From assembly GCA_947506075.1 (NCBI GenBank), contig CANNNN010000181.1, positions 1-5,578 of the forward strand: a DNA stretch of 5,578 bases, written 5' to 3'. Source of the DNA: Methylococcaceae bacterium (lineage in GTDB: Bacteria > Pseudomonadota > Gammaproteobacteria > Methylococcales > Methylomonadaceae). The notes beneath the pieces were generated by a model. It worked only from the letters and a program-made list of their open reading frames with translations. It had not been told where the DNA came from and did no database searches. The position numbers and the translations under genes were made by a program. Below, piece after piece: positions 1 to 5,578 of the stretch. The first letter of the stretch is position 1. Every line of letters starts with the position of its first letter.

Positions 1-48
1 AACAAAAACAAAAAACGCAAAAAACCAGATAAATCCCAGCAAAAGACA

Positions 49-68
49 CTCTCCAAGCTTAAGGAGAG
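49..68 (-). terminator. Possible weak terminator hairpin after the metal-site gene
   Basis: On the minus strand CTCTCC and GGAGAG form a six-base stem around an eight-base loop that contains the TAA stop codon (59-61). A short TCTTTT follows, and positions 1-25 are very T-rich on this strand. The stem is short and the U-tract does not directly abut it, so it is a weak candidate. The true terminator may use the T-rich stretch at the window edge or lie beyond it. Confidence 0.3.
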
Positions 69-262
69 GCATCCAATGTATTAGTGTTCAATCTGTTGTC
101 GGATGAATTCTGCAATAAATCTGTGCTGTGTTGCAGGTTATAAATTGCTTCACAGCCTTCACAACAGAAGTTTTTCTGGCCGGCGGGTGTATTTATAACA
201 AAACCGTTGATTTTCACAGGCAGAGCGCAAAGGTCGCAAGGTTGTAGTTCCGCCTGAACCAT
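59..262 (-). CDS. Small metal-binding-domain protein (P-type ATPase N-terminal-like)
   Basis: A 67-residue protein with five cysteines arranged as a metal site: C9-D-L-C12 near the start, then C33-C34-E-G-C37. This CxxC...CCxGC pattern, with the aromatic F32 just before the cysteine pair, matches the putative metal-binding domain found at the N-terminus of many heavy-metal (copper-type) P1B ATPases, here as a stand-alone protein. There is no membrane segment and no ATPase domain. The last 20 or so residues are polar and probably disordered. It follows the HU gene, and its ATG shares one base with the HU stop (TAATG). Only a weak CAGG lies upstream, so translation is probably coupled to HU. 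A role in metal binding or delivery is inferred from the cysteines. Why it should be co-transcribed with HU is unclear. The domain assignment is fairly firm; the function is not. Confidence 0.8.
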   Translation of the reverse strand: MVQAELQPCDLCALPVKINGFVINTPAGQKNFCCEGCEAIYNLQHSTDLLQNSSDNRLNTNTLDASP

Positions 263-537
263 TAGCCTGCAACGGCGTCTTTTAAGGTCTTTCCAGGTTT
301 AAAGCCGGGTATTTTTGATGCAGCAATAGTGATTTCTGCTCCGGTTTGCGGATTTCGGCCTTTACGTTCCGCACGCTCTTTGACTACGAAATTGCCAAAA
401 CCAACCAGCGATACAGAATCGCCGTTTTTCAAGGCGCTTTCAATCGCCCTGGTGATGCCATCCAGCGCACGTCCGGCATCGGCTTTGGTGATGTTGGCAT
501 TGCTGGCGATGGCGTCAATGAGTTCTGATTTGTTCAT
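262..537 (-). CDS. hupB: HU family DNA-binding protein, HU-beta type
   Basis: A complete 91-residue HU protein, the usual length, which as a dimer binds and bends DNA without sequence specificity in the nucleoid. It begins MNKSELIDAIA and carries AGRALD in the helical part, closer to E. coli HupB than HupA. The core GFGNFVVKERAERKGRNPQTG covers the saddle and the start of the beta arm. P63 in R61-N-P is the conserved intercalating proline, and the protein ends in GKTLKDAVAG. The reading frame is open 24 codons further upstream, but ATG at 537 is chosen because homology starts there and a strong GGAGG lies five bases upstream (543-547). In E. coli hupB follows lon; here no lon is visible upstream, only a divergent AT-rich region. 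The stop overlaps the start of the metal-site protein. The family is certain. The hupB symbol rests on similarity, not on synteny. Confidence 0.96.
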   Translation of the reverse strand: MNKSELIDAIASNANITKADAGRALDGITRAIESALKNGDSVSLVGFGNFVVKERAERKGRNPQTGAEITIAASKIPGFKPGKTLKDAVAG

Positions 538-542
538 TTTTT

Positions 543-547
543 CCTCC
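543..547 (-). promoter_or_regulatory. Strong Shine-Dalgarno site of the HU gene
   Basis: The minus strand reads GGAGG followed by five A residues and then ATG at 537. This near-perfect, well-spaced ribosome binding site fixes the HU start and rules out the longer 115-residue reading. Confidence 0.88.
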
Positions 548-664
548 AAATTTAATAGTGGCGTTAAAATCGTTTTTGGCAAAGAGAACCCACAGGATTG
601 TCTTTGCAATAACCGCAGTATTTTAGATGAATTTTAGTGTTTATGGGTAATACCTACGACTTTG

Positions 665-676
665 GTTCAGCTGAAC
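665..676. promoter_or_regulatory. Perfect 12-bp palindrome, possible operator
   Basis: GTTCAGCTGAAC is perfectly self-complementary and is flanked by TTTG on one side and AAA on the other. It lies in the divergent promoter region, about 128 bases upstream of the HU start. A dimeric regulator could bind here, but no regulator gene is visible in the window and no known operator was recognised. Confidence 0.35.
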
Positions 677-687
677 AAATAGTAAGT

Positions 688-702
688 CTTATTATCAATA
701 AG
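688..702. promoter_or_regulatory. Inverted repeat CTTATT-ATC-AATAAG, possible operator
   Basis: Two six-base arms are separated by three bases, with the centre about 24 bases from the centre of the neighbouring palindrome at 665-676. It overlaps the only reasonable minus-strand -10-like hexamer (GATAAT, 691-696), so binding here could affect HU transcription. AT-rich dyads arise easily by chance, hence the low confidence. Confidence 0.25.
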
Positions 703-768
703 CAATGAAAATGGCATAAAAAATTAATGATATACAATGTTTTTTTGATAAACGTATTATCGTTCGTT

Positions 769-798
769 TCGACAGATGGGCAAAAATAGCCTTATGAT
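769..798 (+). promoter_or_regulatory. Probable sigma70-type promoter for the 123-residue gene
   Basis: TCGACA (769-774) differs from the -35 consensus at one position, and TATGAT (793-798) differs from the -10 consensus at one position; the spacer is 18 bases. Transcription would start near 804-806, giving a leader of roughly 27 bases before the ATG at 832. The position relative to the gene supports the call. Confidence 0.5.
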
Positions 799-831
799 CG
801 GATTTATTGTAACCCAACAGACCTTCTTTTT

Positions 832-1203
832 ATGCTATATATCATTACAAAACTGGAAGACATGGGATTTAACGAAAATGGAACAACTATTTGGCAAAAT
901 GCATTGACTCATGACGAAAAGAAAATCACCTTTTGGGGAAGTATTGATTCAAAGAGAAACATAGCCAGTATTTCCAATCAAGATAACCCTTTTATCGTTG
1001 AAATTTATGGCGGAAAATATATTGATAAACATAATCGCAGATACGGTACCGATATATCCGTAAGCGAAGGATGCAGGGTAACTGTCAATCCAACTACATT
1101 CTCAACAGTTATGCTTATGCTTTCTACTGAAAACCCTGAGCAATTACTAAAGCAATTGGAAGAAAATGTAACTCAAGGCGATATCAGCGAGGAATGTCAT
1201 TAA
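832..1203 (+). CDS. Hypothetical protein, 123 residues, AT-rich orphan
   Basis: I do not recognise this protein. It is soluble in appearance, without signal peptide or membrane segment. The middle alternates hydrophobic and polar residues like a beta-rich fold (KITFWGSID at 31-39, FIVEIYGG at 54-61, CRVTVN at 81-86). The C-terminal third is helical and acidic, with NPEQLLKQLEENV at 101-113. A small OB-like barrel is conceivable but unproven. ATG 832 is the first start in a frame open from 790; no clear Shine-Dalgarno precedes it. ATG 862 (residue 11) has GGAAG close upstream and is an alternative start. A promoter-like pair sits at 769-798. The gene is visibly more AT-rich than the HU and helicase genes (about 32% GC in its first full line), which suggests foreign origin. 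It is transcribed towards the helicase gene, not in its operon. That it is a real gene is likely but not certain. Confidence 0.65.
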   Translation: MLYIITKLEDMGFNENGTTIWQNALTHDEKKITFWGSIDSKRNIASISNQDNPFIVEIYGGKYIDKHNRRYGTDISVSEGCRVTVNPTTFSTVMLMLSTENPEQLLKQLEENVTQGDISEECH

Positions 1204-1249
1204 GGCTCTGCATGAACCAAGACTGACGGCGTGCGCTTTCCAAATCTGG

Positions 1250-4200
1250 CTATTCAAATAATAGAGTATTCAATAAATTCAGCTCATTGGAAGCAGCAAG
1301 ATATCGATCATCAAAAATCAAGTCTAACCGAGCAGGATCTTGTTCTCCTACGACAGCGGCATAGGGTATACCTGCAAACCGAGGAATAACCGGTAGAACC
1401 TCGCCTTTTGTTGCTATACATGCGCCCAGAGCATCTCGCCAAGCACCTTCATCTTCTCCCAGGGAAGGTAATCGACCACTATCATCTTTTTTCCAGAAGC
1501 GCGGATAGTCTAATGGTATAGCAAGCCAAGTCGATGGAGATTTCAACGATTTGACGGTTGAGAATTCACGCGTCGCTTCCTCTTTCTCGCGAGCAAGAAT
1601 GCGAAACAGCTCTTCTGCTGGCTGCCTTAACTTAAACGGCAATGTTTCATCCCGGTGGATGTGCCCTAATTCACCAAACAACTTTGAATTCTGATGTAAG
1701 ACATCGGTAGACCAACCCTCGACATTATAACGTTCTTGTTTTTCGTAGGTATCCCAATGTTCTAGCCAAAAGGGCCCGATGCAATAGAGATGATTTGGCA
1801 GTAAACAATCTGGATTTTCTTCAGGGAAAATCAAAAGAGGTGCGTTACTGGCGCTAGCTTGCCTGGAGAACTTCTGAATATCTTCCATTCGTGTGAAACT
1901 TTTGGAATCTAGGGTTCTTGCCATCCCATTCAGTGAAAATTTCGAGAAGACTTGTTGAACGTTTTTCTGGGCATTCACGACTAAGCCACGCAGGTTTGTA
2001 TCAACGGAATAATCACGCAAAAAAATCTCGGCTTCCTTTAAAAACGATCTAACATGAGTGCTCATCAATGAGGTCATTTCATCGCTACCGATCCCACCCA
2101 CCGGCACCATGGCGAGATTTTGTTTATCCAGTCCAGCATCGCCGACAATCCGGGTATAAATGGTGGCTCTCAACATGACCAAGTAGGTCAATAGATCACT
2201 GACCTGTCTGAGCCATTGTCGACGCTCCGGGGCATCATCTTGCGGCTGAAAATCCTGGAGTAGCATCACTAAGCGGCGATCTTTCCAATCGCCATCGTCT
2301 TTGATAATGCCATCATCTGCCGTATAGAATTTTCCTCGCCCTCGATAGATCAGTTGGGCAACTTCCATTAAAGCGGCTTCAATACCAAATCGTGGAATCA
2401 AGGCAATTATCCTATCCGTTTTAGGGAACGAAACACCACGAGCACCGCTTGATGTCATCAGAAAAACTTTTACGCTGTCCCGATGCTCATCGGAAATCAA
2501 CTTTTTGCGCCTAGCAGGCGGTACACTTGAATCCAGTATCGCAACTTGGTGTCTACTTAACAAAGGTTGATCGTCTTCGCTGGTTACCAGCATTGACTCA
2601 ACATCACGAAGAAAAACTTTATCTTGGGCGAAAAAAATGATCTGGTCTGCACCTGTCTCAAGTGCATGCTTAATTTCATTGAGGACATTGCCTTTTATCG
2701 TTTCGCCTTGTTGCTCAGCAATGGCTTGGCGGATGGTCTGTAATTTACCGTCAGCAAGCTCTCCAGGCTTGATCAGATCCAGTCTAACTCGATAGTCTAT
2801 CGACAGTTTCGAAGCGGGATAGCTATTGGTCATAATATGTAAAACCGGCAGTTTTTTACCACCAATTCTGATGGGCATGACCGCCAAGCGGAATGGCTTT
2901 TTCCCTGCGCTTTTTGAAACCAACACCTTGTCTGGGGCGCGTTTGCCACTGTTGAGATAGCGATCCAGAACAATTTCATTACCCAGCGATGCATCGGATA
3001 TGATCAAAATCACCCGAAATAACGATTTATCCTCAAAAGGTCTGATGAACTGGTTGTCCAGCCATTTGGCGATGGAATGAATAAACGGGGCACCGGCACC
3101 GTCACCCGTTAGTTCGTCCACCATGACAACGATAGTTGAGATTCGTTTTGCAAAAGCCATCCGTTCTTGTTTGCCCGCCTGATTATTGATTGGGTTTTTA
3201 AACAGGTTATCTAAAGATGAAATTGTATTTTTATCGCCATCCAATTCACGATAGCCTTGAATAGACGCAGTCAGAACGACACGATCAATGCTAGGGTTTT
3301 GTGCCAGAAGATCGCGAGTTGTGATCGATAAAACCTTCAACACGCCAGGGCGTTTAGCGTCTTCTATTCGATCCTGCCTTTCAGTTTCCGAACGTTTTCT
3401 GGAACGCGATCCGATATGAGTGAGTTCCATCGCTTCCTTATCAGAAGGAGATAACACCAAAGTAGAACTGTTGGGATGTTTTAGCTCTGCCACTCCATCG
3501 GCAACGACAGCGCTATCGATTATTCGTTTCGCTGCCAAACCCTTATTTTCTTGGGTTTCGTGCCATGCTTTGGCTGCCCCAATCAGTTTTGAGTTGGTGG
3601 TGACAGTGAGGATTCCTGTCGGTTGCATACTGGGTTTGTCCCGAGCCAAATTTTCAGTGACATCATCGTTTATGATCACCCTCGGACTAACATAGAGAAA
3701 CAAAAAACCATCGGTGGAATCCTTGAGGTAACTGACAACCGCAGTTGTCTTGCCTATTCCTGGATTGCCTTCGAGACCAAGCACGGTAATATTGCCAGGT
3801 GCCGATGCGCGCATGCCGGCGACAACGGCTGCAGCGTGAAGATCACGTAACGGTACTGGTTGACCATGTTCAACGCGTGGATGCAAAGATTCTGTGATAG
3901 CGGTTTTCGGCTCTGATTTCAGAAATTTAGCCAAGGAAGGCTCAGAGTCTACATAGGATAATGCCTGATCCCAGGGTATGGTTGCCATAGGATTTAGAAA
4001 TCCGTCGACATCCTCAGTAAAATTGTAAGCTAAACTCTGACCAATTTCCGGTATTTCACGCATTTCAAGAAATTGTTTGCTGATGGCCTTTGGTAATGAT
4101 TTGCGAATTTGGTCAAATGCACAACGAATATAGTTATTCAGATCTTCATCATCGTCTTTTATCTTTTCACTATCGCGATAGGCTCTGCCAAGATTTTCAA

Positions 4201-5104
4201 TAAGACTTGTTCGTGGGTCAACTTCATCGTTTGAAAAAAAACGGGCGCTCAAACTTTCAAAACCATTTTGGGTGATAGATAAAGCCCGCGCATTGACTGG
4301 GCGATCATCAAAACCTTTGCTCTTTAACCAACGTACAGTGGTATTGATATAGGAGGCTGCCTGACAAAGTTTATAGAGAGGTTTATCGCGACCGCTAAAT
4401 GCCGGTAAATGTTCTTTAAGGCGGGGTGATAGATCAAAGCCTTCGCCAGATACCTCAGCGCATACTCGTGAGAATACGCTACGTGTATCCATAAACCAGG
4501 CAAAACGACGTAACTCCTCAAGATGAGCATCCGGTTTGCTGTAATCGGCGCTTTCCGGCAGGCCATTCAATGAAAATTCGATACATAACAATTCGCTATT
4601 CAATTTGTCATAGCGAGGTTCCAGCCAAACTAAAAAATCTGCTCTGGCCGGAAAACCCTTGTTTGCAAGACTTGAATCGATACGATTACTTTGGGCAAAG
4701 GCCTTTGAGAATGCCTGTAAAGCAGCCTCTTTTTCAGCATCAAAATCCCCTTCCAAGCGTGGAAGTTGCAACGGACACCACAGGGCTTTAATACTGTAAT
4801 CCTCTGGGTCGGATTTCAGTTTGCGCAGGTATTCGCGCATAGCAGTTTGTCCTAGCCCCATTCCGAGTTCAAATATATGGTGCGCCGTTTCCCTGATTCT
4901 GATTTTCAGGTTCCTATCAACTTCTCGTAGTTGTTTGGTCAGTTCTCCGTAAACATCAGCGGTACCCAGTTGCATCCAGTCATTTAAGTTTAACTGATCG
5001 AGGCCCTTTACCTGGCTGGACAGTAATGCCGTCAATACTCCTCTCTTTACTGCAATTTCGAAGGCTTGACCCCACAGAGAATGCTGTTGAACTTGATCAA
5101 GCAT
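1250..5104 (-). CDS. Giant superfamily 2 helicase-like ATPase, 1284 residues
   Basis: A cytoplasmic protein with a complete SF2 helicase core at about residues 415-925. Visible motifs are Walker A GNPGIGKT (446-453, K452), a motif Ia-like LYVSPRV (470-476), a TVTTNSKLI segment (500-508), Walker B VVMVDEL (659-665, D663-E664), a motif III-like SDAS (703-706), motif IV-like IIFFAQDK (822-829), motif V TSSGARGVSF (884-893) and motif VI QLIYRGRG (917-924) with candidate arginine fingers R921/R923. It should couple ATP hydrolysis to nucleic-acid translocation or unwinding. About 210 residues separate Walker A from Walker B, longer than usual, including a charged stretch near 566-585. The N-terminal 440 and C-terminal 360 residues match no family I can name. 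A nuclease-like strand pair may lie at 155-180. The ATG at 5104 shares one base with the stop of the upstream gene (TAATG) and has no Shine-Dalgarno, so translation is probably coupled. A defence role is inferred. The helicase core is firm. Confidence 0.92.
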   Translation of the reverse strand: MLDQVQQHSLWGQAFEIAVKRGVLTALLSSQVKGLDQLNLNDWMQLGTADVYGELTKQLREVDRNLKIRIRETAHHIFELGMGLGQTAMREYLRKLKSDPEDYSIKALWCPLQLPRLEGDFDAEKEAALQAFSKAFAQSNRIDSSLANKGFPARADFLVWLEPRYDKLNSELLCIEFSLNGLPESADYSKPDAHLEELRRFAWFMDTRSVFSRVCAEVSGEGFDLSPRLKEHLPAFSGRDKPLYKLCQAASYINTTVRWLKSKGFDDRPVNARALSITQNGFESLSARFFSNDEVDPRTSLIENLGRAYRDSEKIKDDDEDLNNYIRCAFDQIRKSLPKAISKQFLEMREIPEIGQSLAYNFTEDVDGFLNPMATIPWDQALSYVDSEPSLAKFLKSEPKTAITESLHPRVEHGQPVPLRDLHAAAVVAGMRASAPGNITVLGLEGNPGIGKTTAVVSYLKDSTDGFLFLYVSPRVIINDDVTENLARDKPSMQPTGILTVTTNSKLIGAAKAWHETQENKGLAAKRIIDSAVVADGVAELKHPNSSTLVLSPSDKEAMELTHIGSRSRKRSETERQDRIEDAKRPGVLKVLSITTRDLLAQNPSIDRVVLTASIQGYRELDGDKNTISSLDNLFKNPINNQAGKQERMAFAKRISTIVVMVDELTGDGAGAPFIHSIAKWLDNQFIRPFEDKSLFRVILIISDASLGNEIVLDRYLNSGKRAPDKVLVSKSAGKKPFRLAVMPIRIGGKKLPVLHIMTNSYPASKLSIDYRVRLDLIKPGELADGKLQTIRQAIAEQQGETIKGNVLNEIKHALETGADQIIFFAQDKVFLRDVESMLVTSEDDQPLLSRHQVAILDSSVPPARRKKLISDEHRDSVKVFLMTSSGARGVSFPKTDRIIALIPRFGIEAALMEVAQLIYRGRGKFYTADDGIIKDDGDWKDRRLVMLLQDFQPQDDAPERRQWLRQVSDLLTYLVMLRATIYTRIVGDAGLDKQNLAMVPVGGIGSDEMTSLMSTHVRSFLKEAEIFLRDYSVDTNLRGLVVNAQKNVQQVFSKFSLNGMARTLDSKSFTRMEDIQKFSRQASASNAPLLIFPEENPDCLLPNHLYCIGPFWLEHWDTYEKQERYNVEGWSTDVLHQNSKLFGELGHIHRDETLPFKLRQPAEELFRILAREKEEATREFSTVKSLKSPSTWLAIPLDYPRFWKKDDSGRLPSLGEDEGAWRDALGACIATKGEVLPVIPRFAGIPYAAVVGEQDPARLDLIFDDRYLAASNELNLLNTLLFE

Positions 5105-5578
5105 TAGCGTTTATTACTATGCAGGCTGTCCGTAACGTGCGACAACAAAGCCGGCAAAGACAGGAGCACACTACCTTGCCGTCGACTAGGCAATACCTCA
5201 ATTTCACCGGCCGCTTCATTGGATGATGGATGCACCCAACTAAACGGATCCAAAACAGGCTTAAAAACACCGGCTTCCGGTTGTTTTTCGGCTTCCAAAA
5301 AATGTAATCCACGAAGCACTGCCAATAGACAATTCCGGGTGTCGTTACTTGATCCCAAAATATTAGAGCGGACACGCTCACGCCATTCGCTATTTTTTAC
5401 TTGATAATCCGTATCCAAGAAATACGTGCAAAAGCCAGATTGCGGTCTTGTGGCATCGTCCCGCCCAACTATTGCCAATGTGGCAAAAGTATAAACAGGG
5501 ATTAGCTGTTTAAGCATACCGTCGCCCTGATCAATGACAAATTCGTCATGATCAGAAATTCTCACTGCTTCGAACGCA
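5104..5578 (-). CDS. 3' part of an unrecognised gene upstream of the helicase
   Basis: The frame is open to the right edge (the edge codons read A-F-E-A before a GTG at 5565). A GTG start there would give 153 residues, but it has no good ribosome binding site and the protein lacks a typical N-terminus, so the gene more likely continues beyond the window. I do not recognise the family. Visible features are a hydrophobic stretch LIPVYTFATLAIVG, an arginine-rich helix around SEWRERVRSNIL, a helix NCLLAVLRGLHFLEAEK, and a conserved-looking GVFKPVLDPFSWVHP followed by GEIEVLPSRRQGS, which may be beta-rich. The end is short and basic (SNKR). Its stop overlaps the helicase ATG by one base, so the two products are probably made in linked amounts and may act together, for instance as a partner or targeting subunit. 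That partnership is inference. Confidence 0.75.
   Translation of the reverse strand, partial: AFEAVRISDHDEFVIDQGDGMLKQLIPVYTFATLAIVGRDDATRPQSGFCTYFLDTDYQVKNSEWRERVRSNILGSSNDTRNCLLAVLRGLHFLEAEKQPEAGVFKPVLDPFSWVHPSSNEAAGEIEVLPSRRQGSVLLSLPALLSHVTDSLHSNKR

Larger units (their letters stand above)
538..831. other. Divergent AT-rich intergenic region
   Basis: This 294-base non-coding stretch separates the left-facing HU gene from the right-facing 123-residue gene. It contains the HU ribosome binding site, a palindrome at 665-676, an inverted repeat at 688-702, a weaker AACG-N6-CGTT dyad at 751-764 and a plausible rightward promoter at 769-798. No convincing sigma70 promoter for HU was found: the best -10-like hexamer is GATAAT on the minus strand at 691-696, which has no good -35 and would imply a leader of about 150 bases. 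Short open frames here overlap the HU gene or lack start signals and are not called as genes. Confidence 0.6.

Noticed and set aside
552..582. A minus-strand promoter for HU made of TTGCCA (577-582) and TATTAA (552-557).
   Set aside because: The spacer is 19 bases, the -10 match is poor, and transcription would start within the Shine-Dalgarno region, leaving no usable leader.
538..609. A longer HU reading starting at 609, adding 24 residues.
   Set aside because: The extension has no homology to HU proteins, and a strong ribosome binding site stands directly before the ATG at 537.
329..637. Plus-strand open frames overlapping the HU gene.
   Set aside because: They are antisense shadows of a certain HU gene and show no recognisable protein features.
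1204..1249. A bidirectional terminator between the convergent 123-residue gene and the helicase gene.
   Set aside because: No stable hairpin followed by a T-tract was found in either direction in this 46-base gap.
1500..1580. A tRNA-like stretch on the plus strand, with a D-arm-like GGATAGTCTAATGGTATAGC and a later GGTTGAGAATTC resembling a T-arm.
   Set aside because: No proper acceptor or anticodon stem could be formed, the T-loop does not match the consensus, and the stretch lies inside the well-supported helicase gene on the other strand.
5097..5404. Other open frames on both strands overlapping the partial gene at the right edge.
   Set aside because: They have low-complexity or improbable composition and lack start signals. 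The frame ending at the TAATG junction with the helicase is far better supported.
5104..5565. A complete 153-residue gene starting at GTG 5565.
   Set aside because: The frame stays open to the window edge, and no good ribosome binding site precedes the GTG, so a partial longer gene is more likely.

Overview
The window looks like a gammaproteobacterial chromosome segment where a housekeeping block meets what is probably accessory DNA. The organism call rests mainly on the HU protein, which is clearly of the proteobacterial hupB type. A hup gene followed directly by a small CxxC/CCxGC metal-site protein would fit a Methylococcales-like methanotroph, but that is a recollection-based guess and not proven by the sequence.

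Layout, left to right. Positions 59-537 (minus strand) hold a two-gene unit: an HU DNA-bending protein, then a 67-residue protein resembling the N-terminal metal-binding domain of P-type heavy-metal ATPases. The two overlap at a TAATG stop/start. Positions 538-831 are AT-rich, non-coding and divergent, with two inverted repeats and a plausible sigma70-type promoter facing right. Positions 832-1203 (plus strand) encode a 123-residue AT-rich orphan protein. A 46-base gap with no clear terminator separates it from the convergent gene. Positions 1250-5104 (minus strand) encode a 1284-residue protein with a superfamily 2 helicase core flanked by about 440 unassigned N-terminal and 360 unassigned C-terminal residues. 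Upstream of it, and again overlapping at TAATG, lies the 3' part of another gene (5104-5578) that stays open to the right edge, so its start and the operon promoter are outside the window.

The right-hand operon is the interesting part. A very large single-chain SF2 helicase, translationally coupled to a protein of unrecognised family, is an architecture often seen in phage-defence or DNA-modification-linked systems. I could not match it to a named system such as DISARM, Druantia, Zorya, Hachiman, BREX or Dpd, so the defence role is inference. No tRNA, rRNA, CRISPR array, insertion sequence, integrase or attachment site was recognised.
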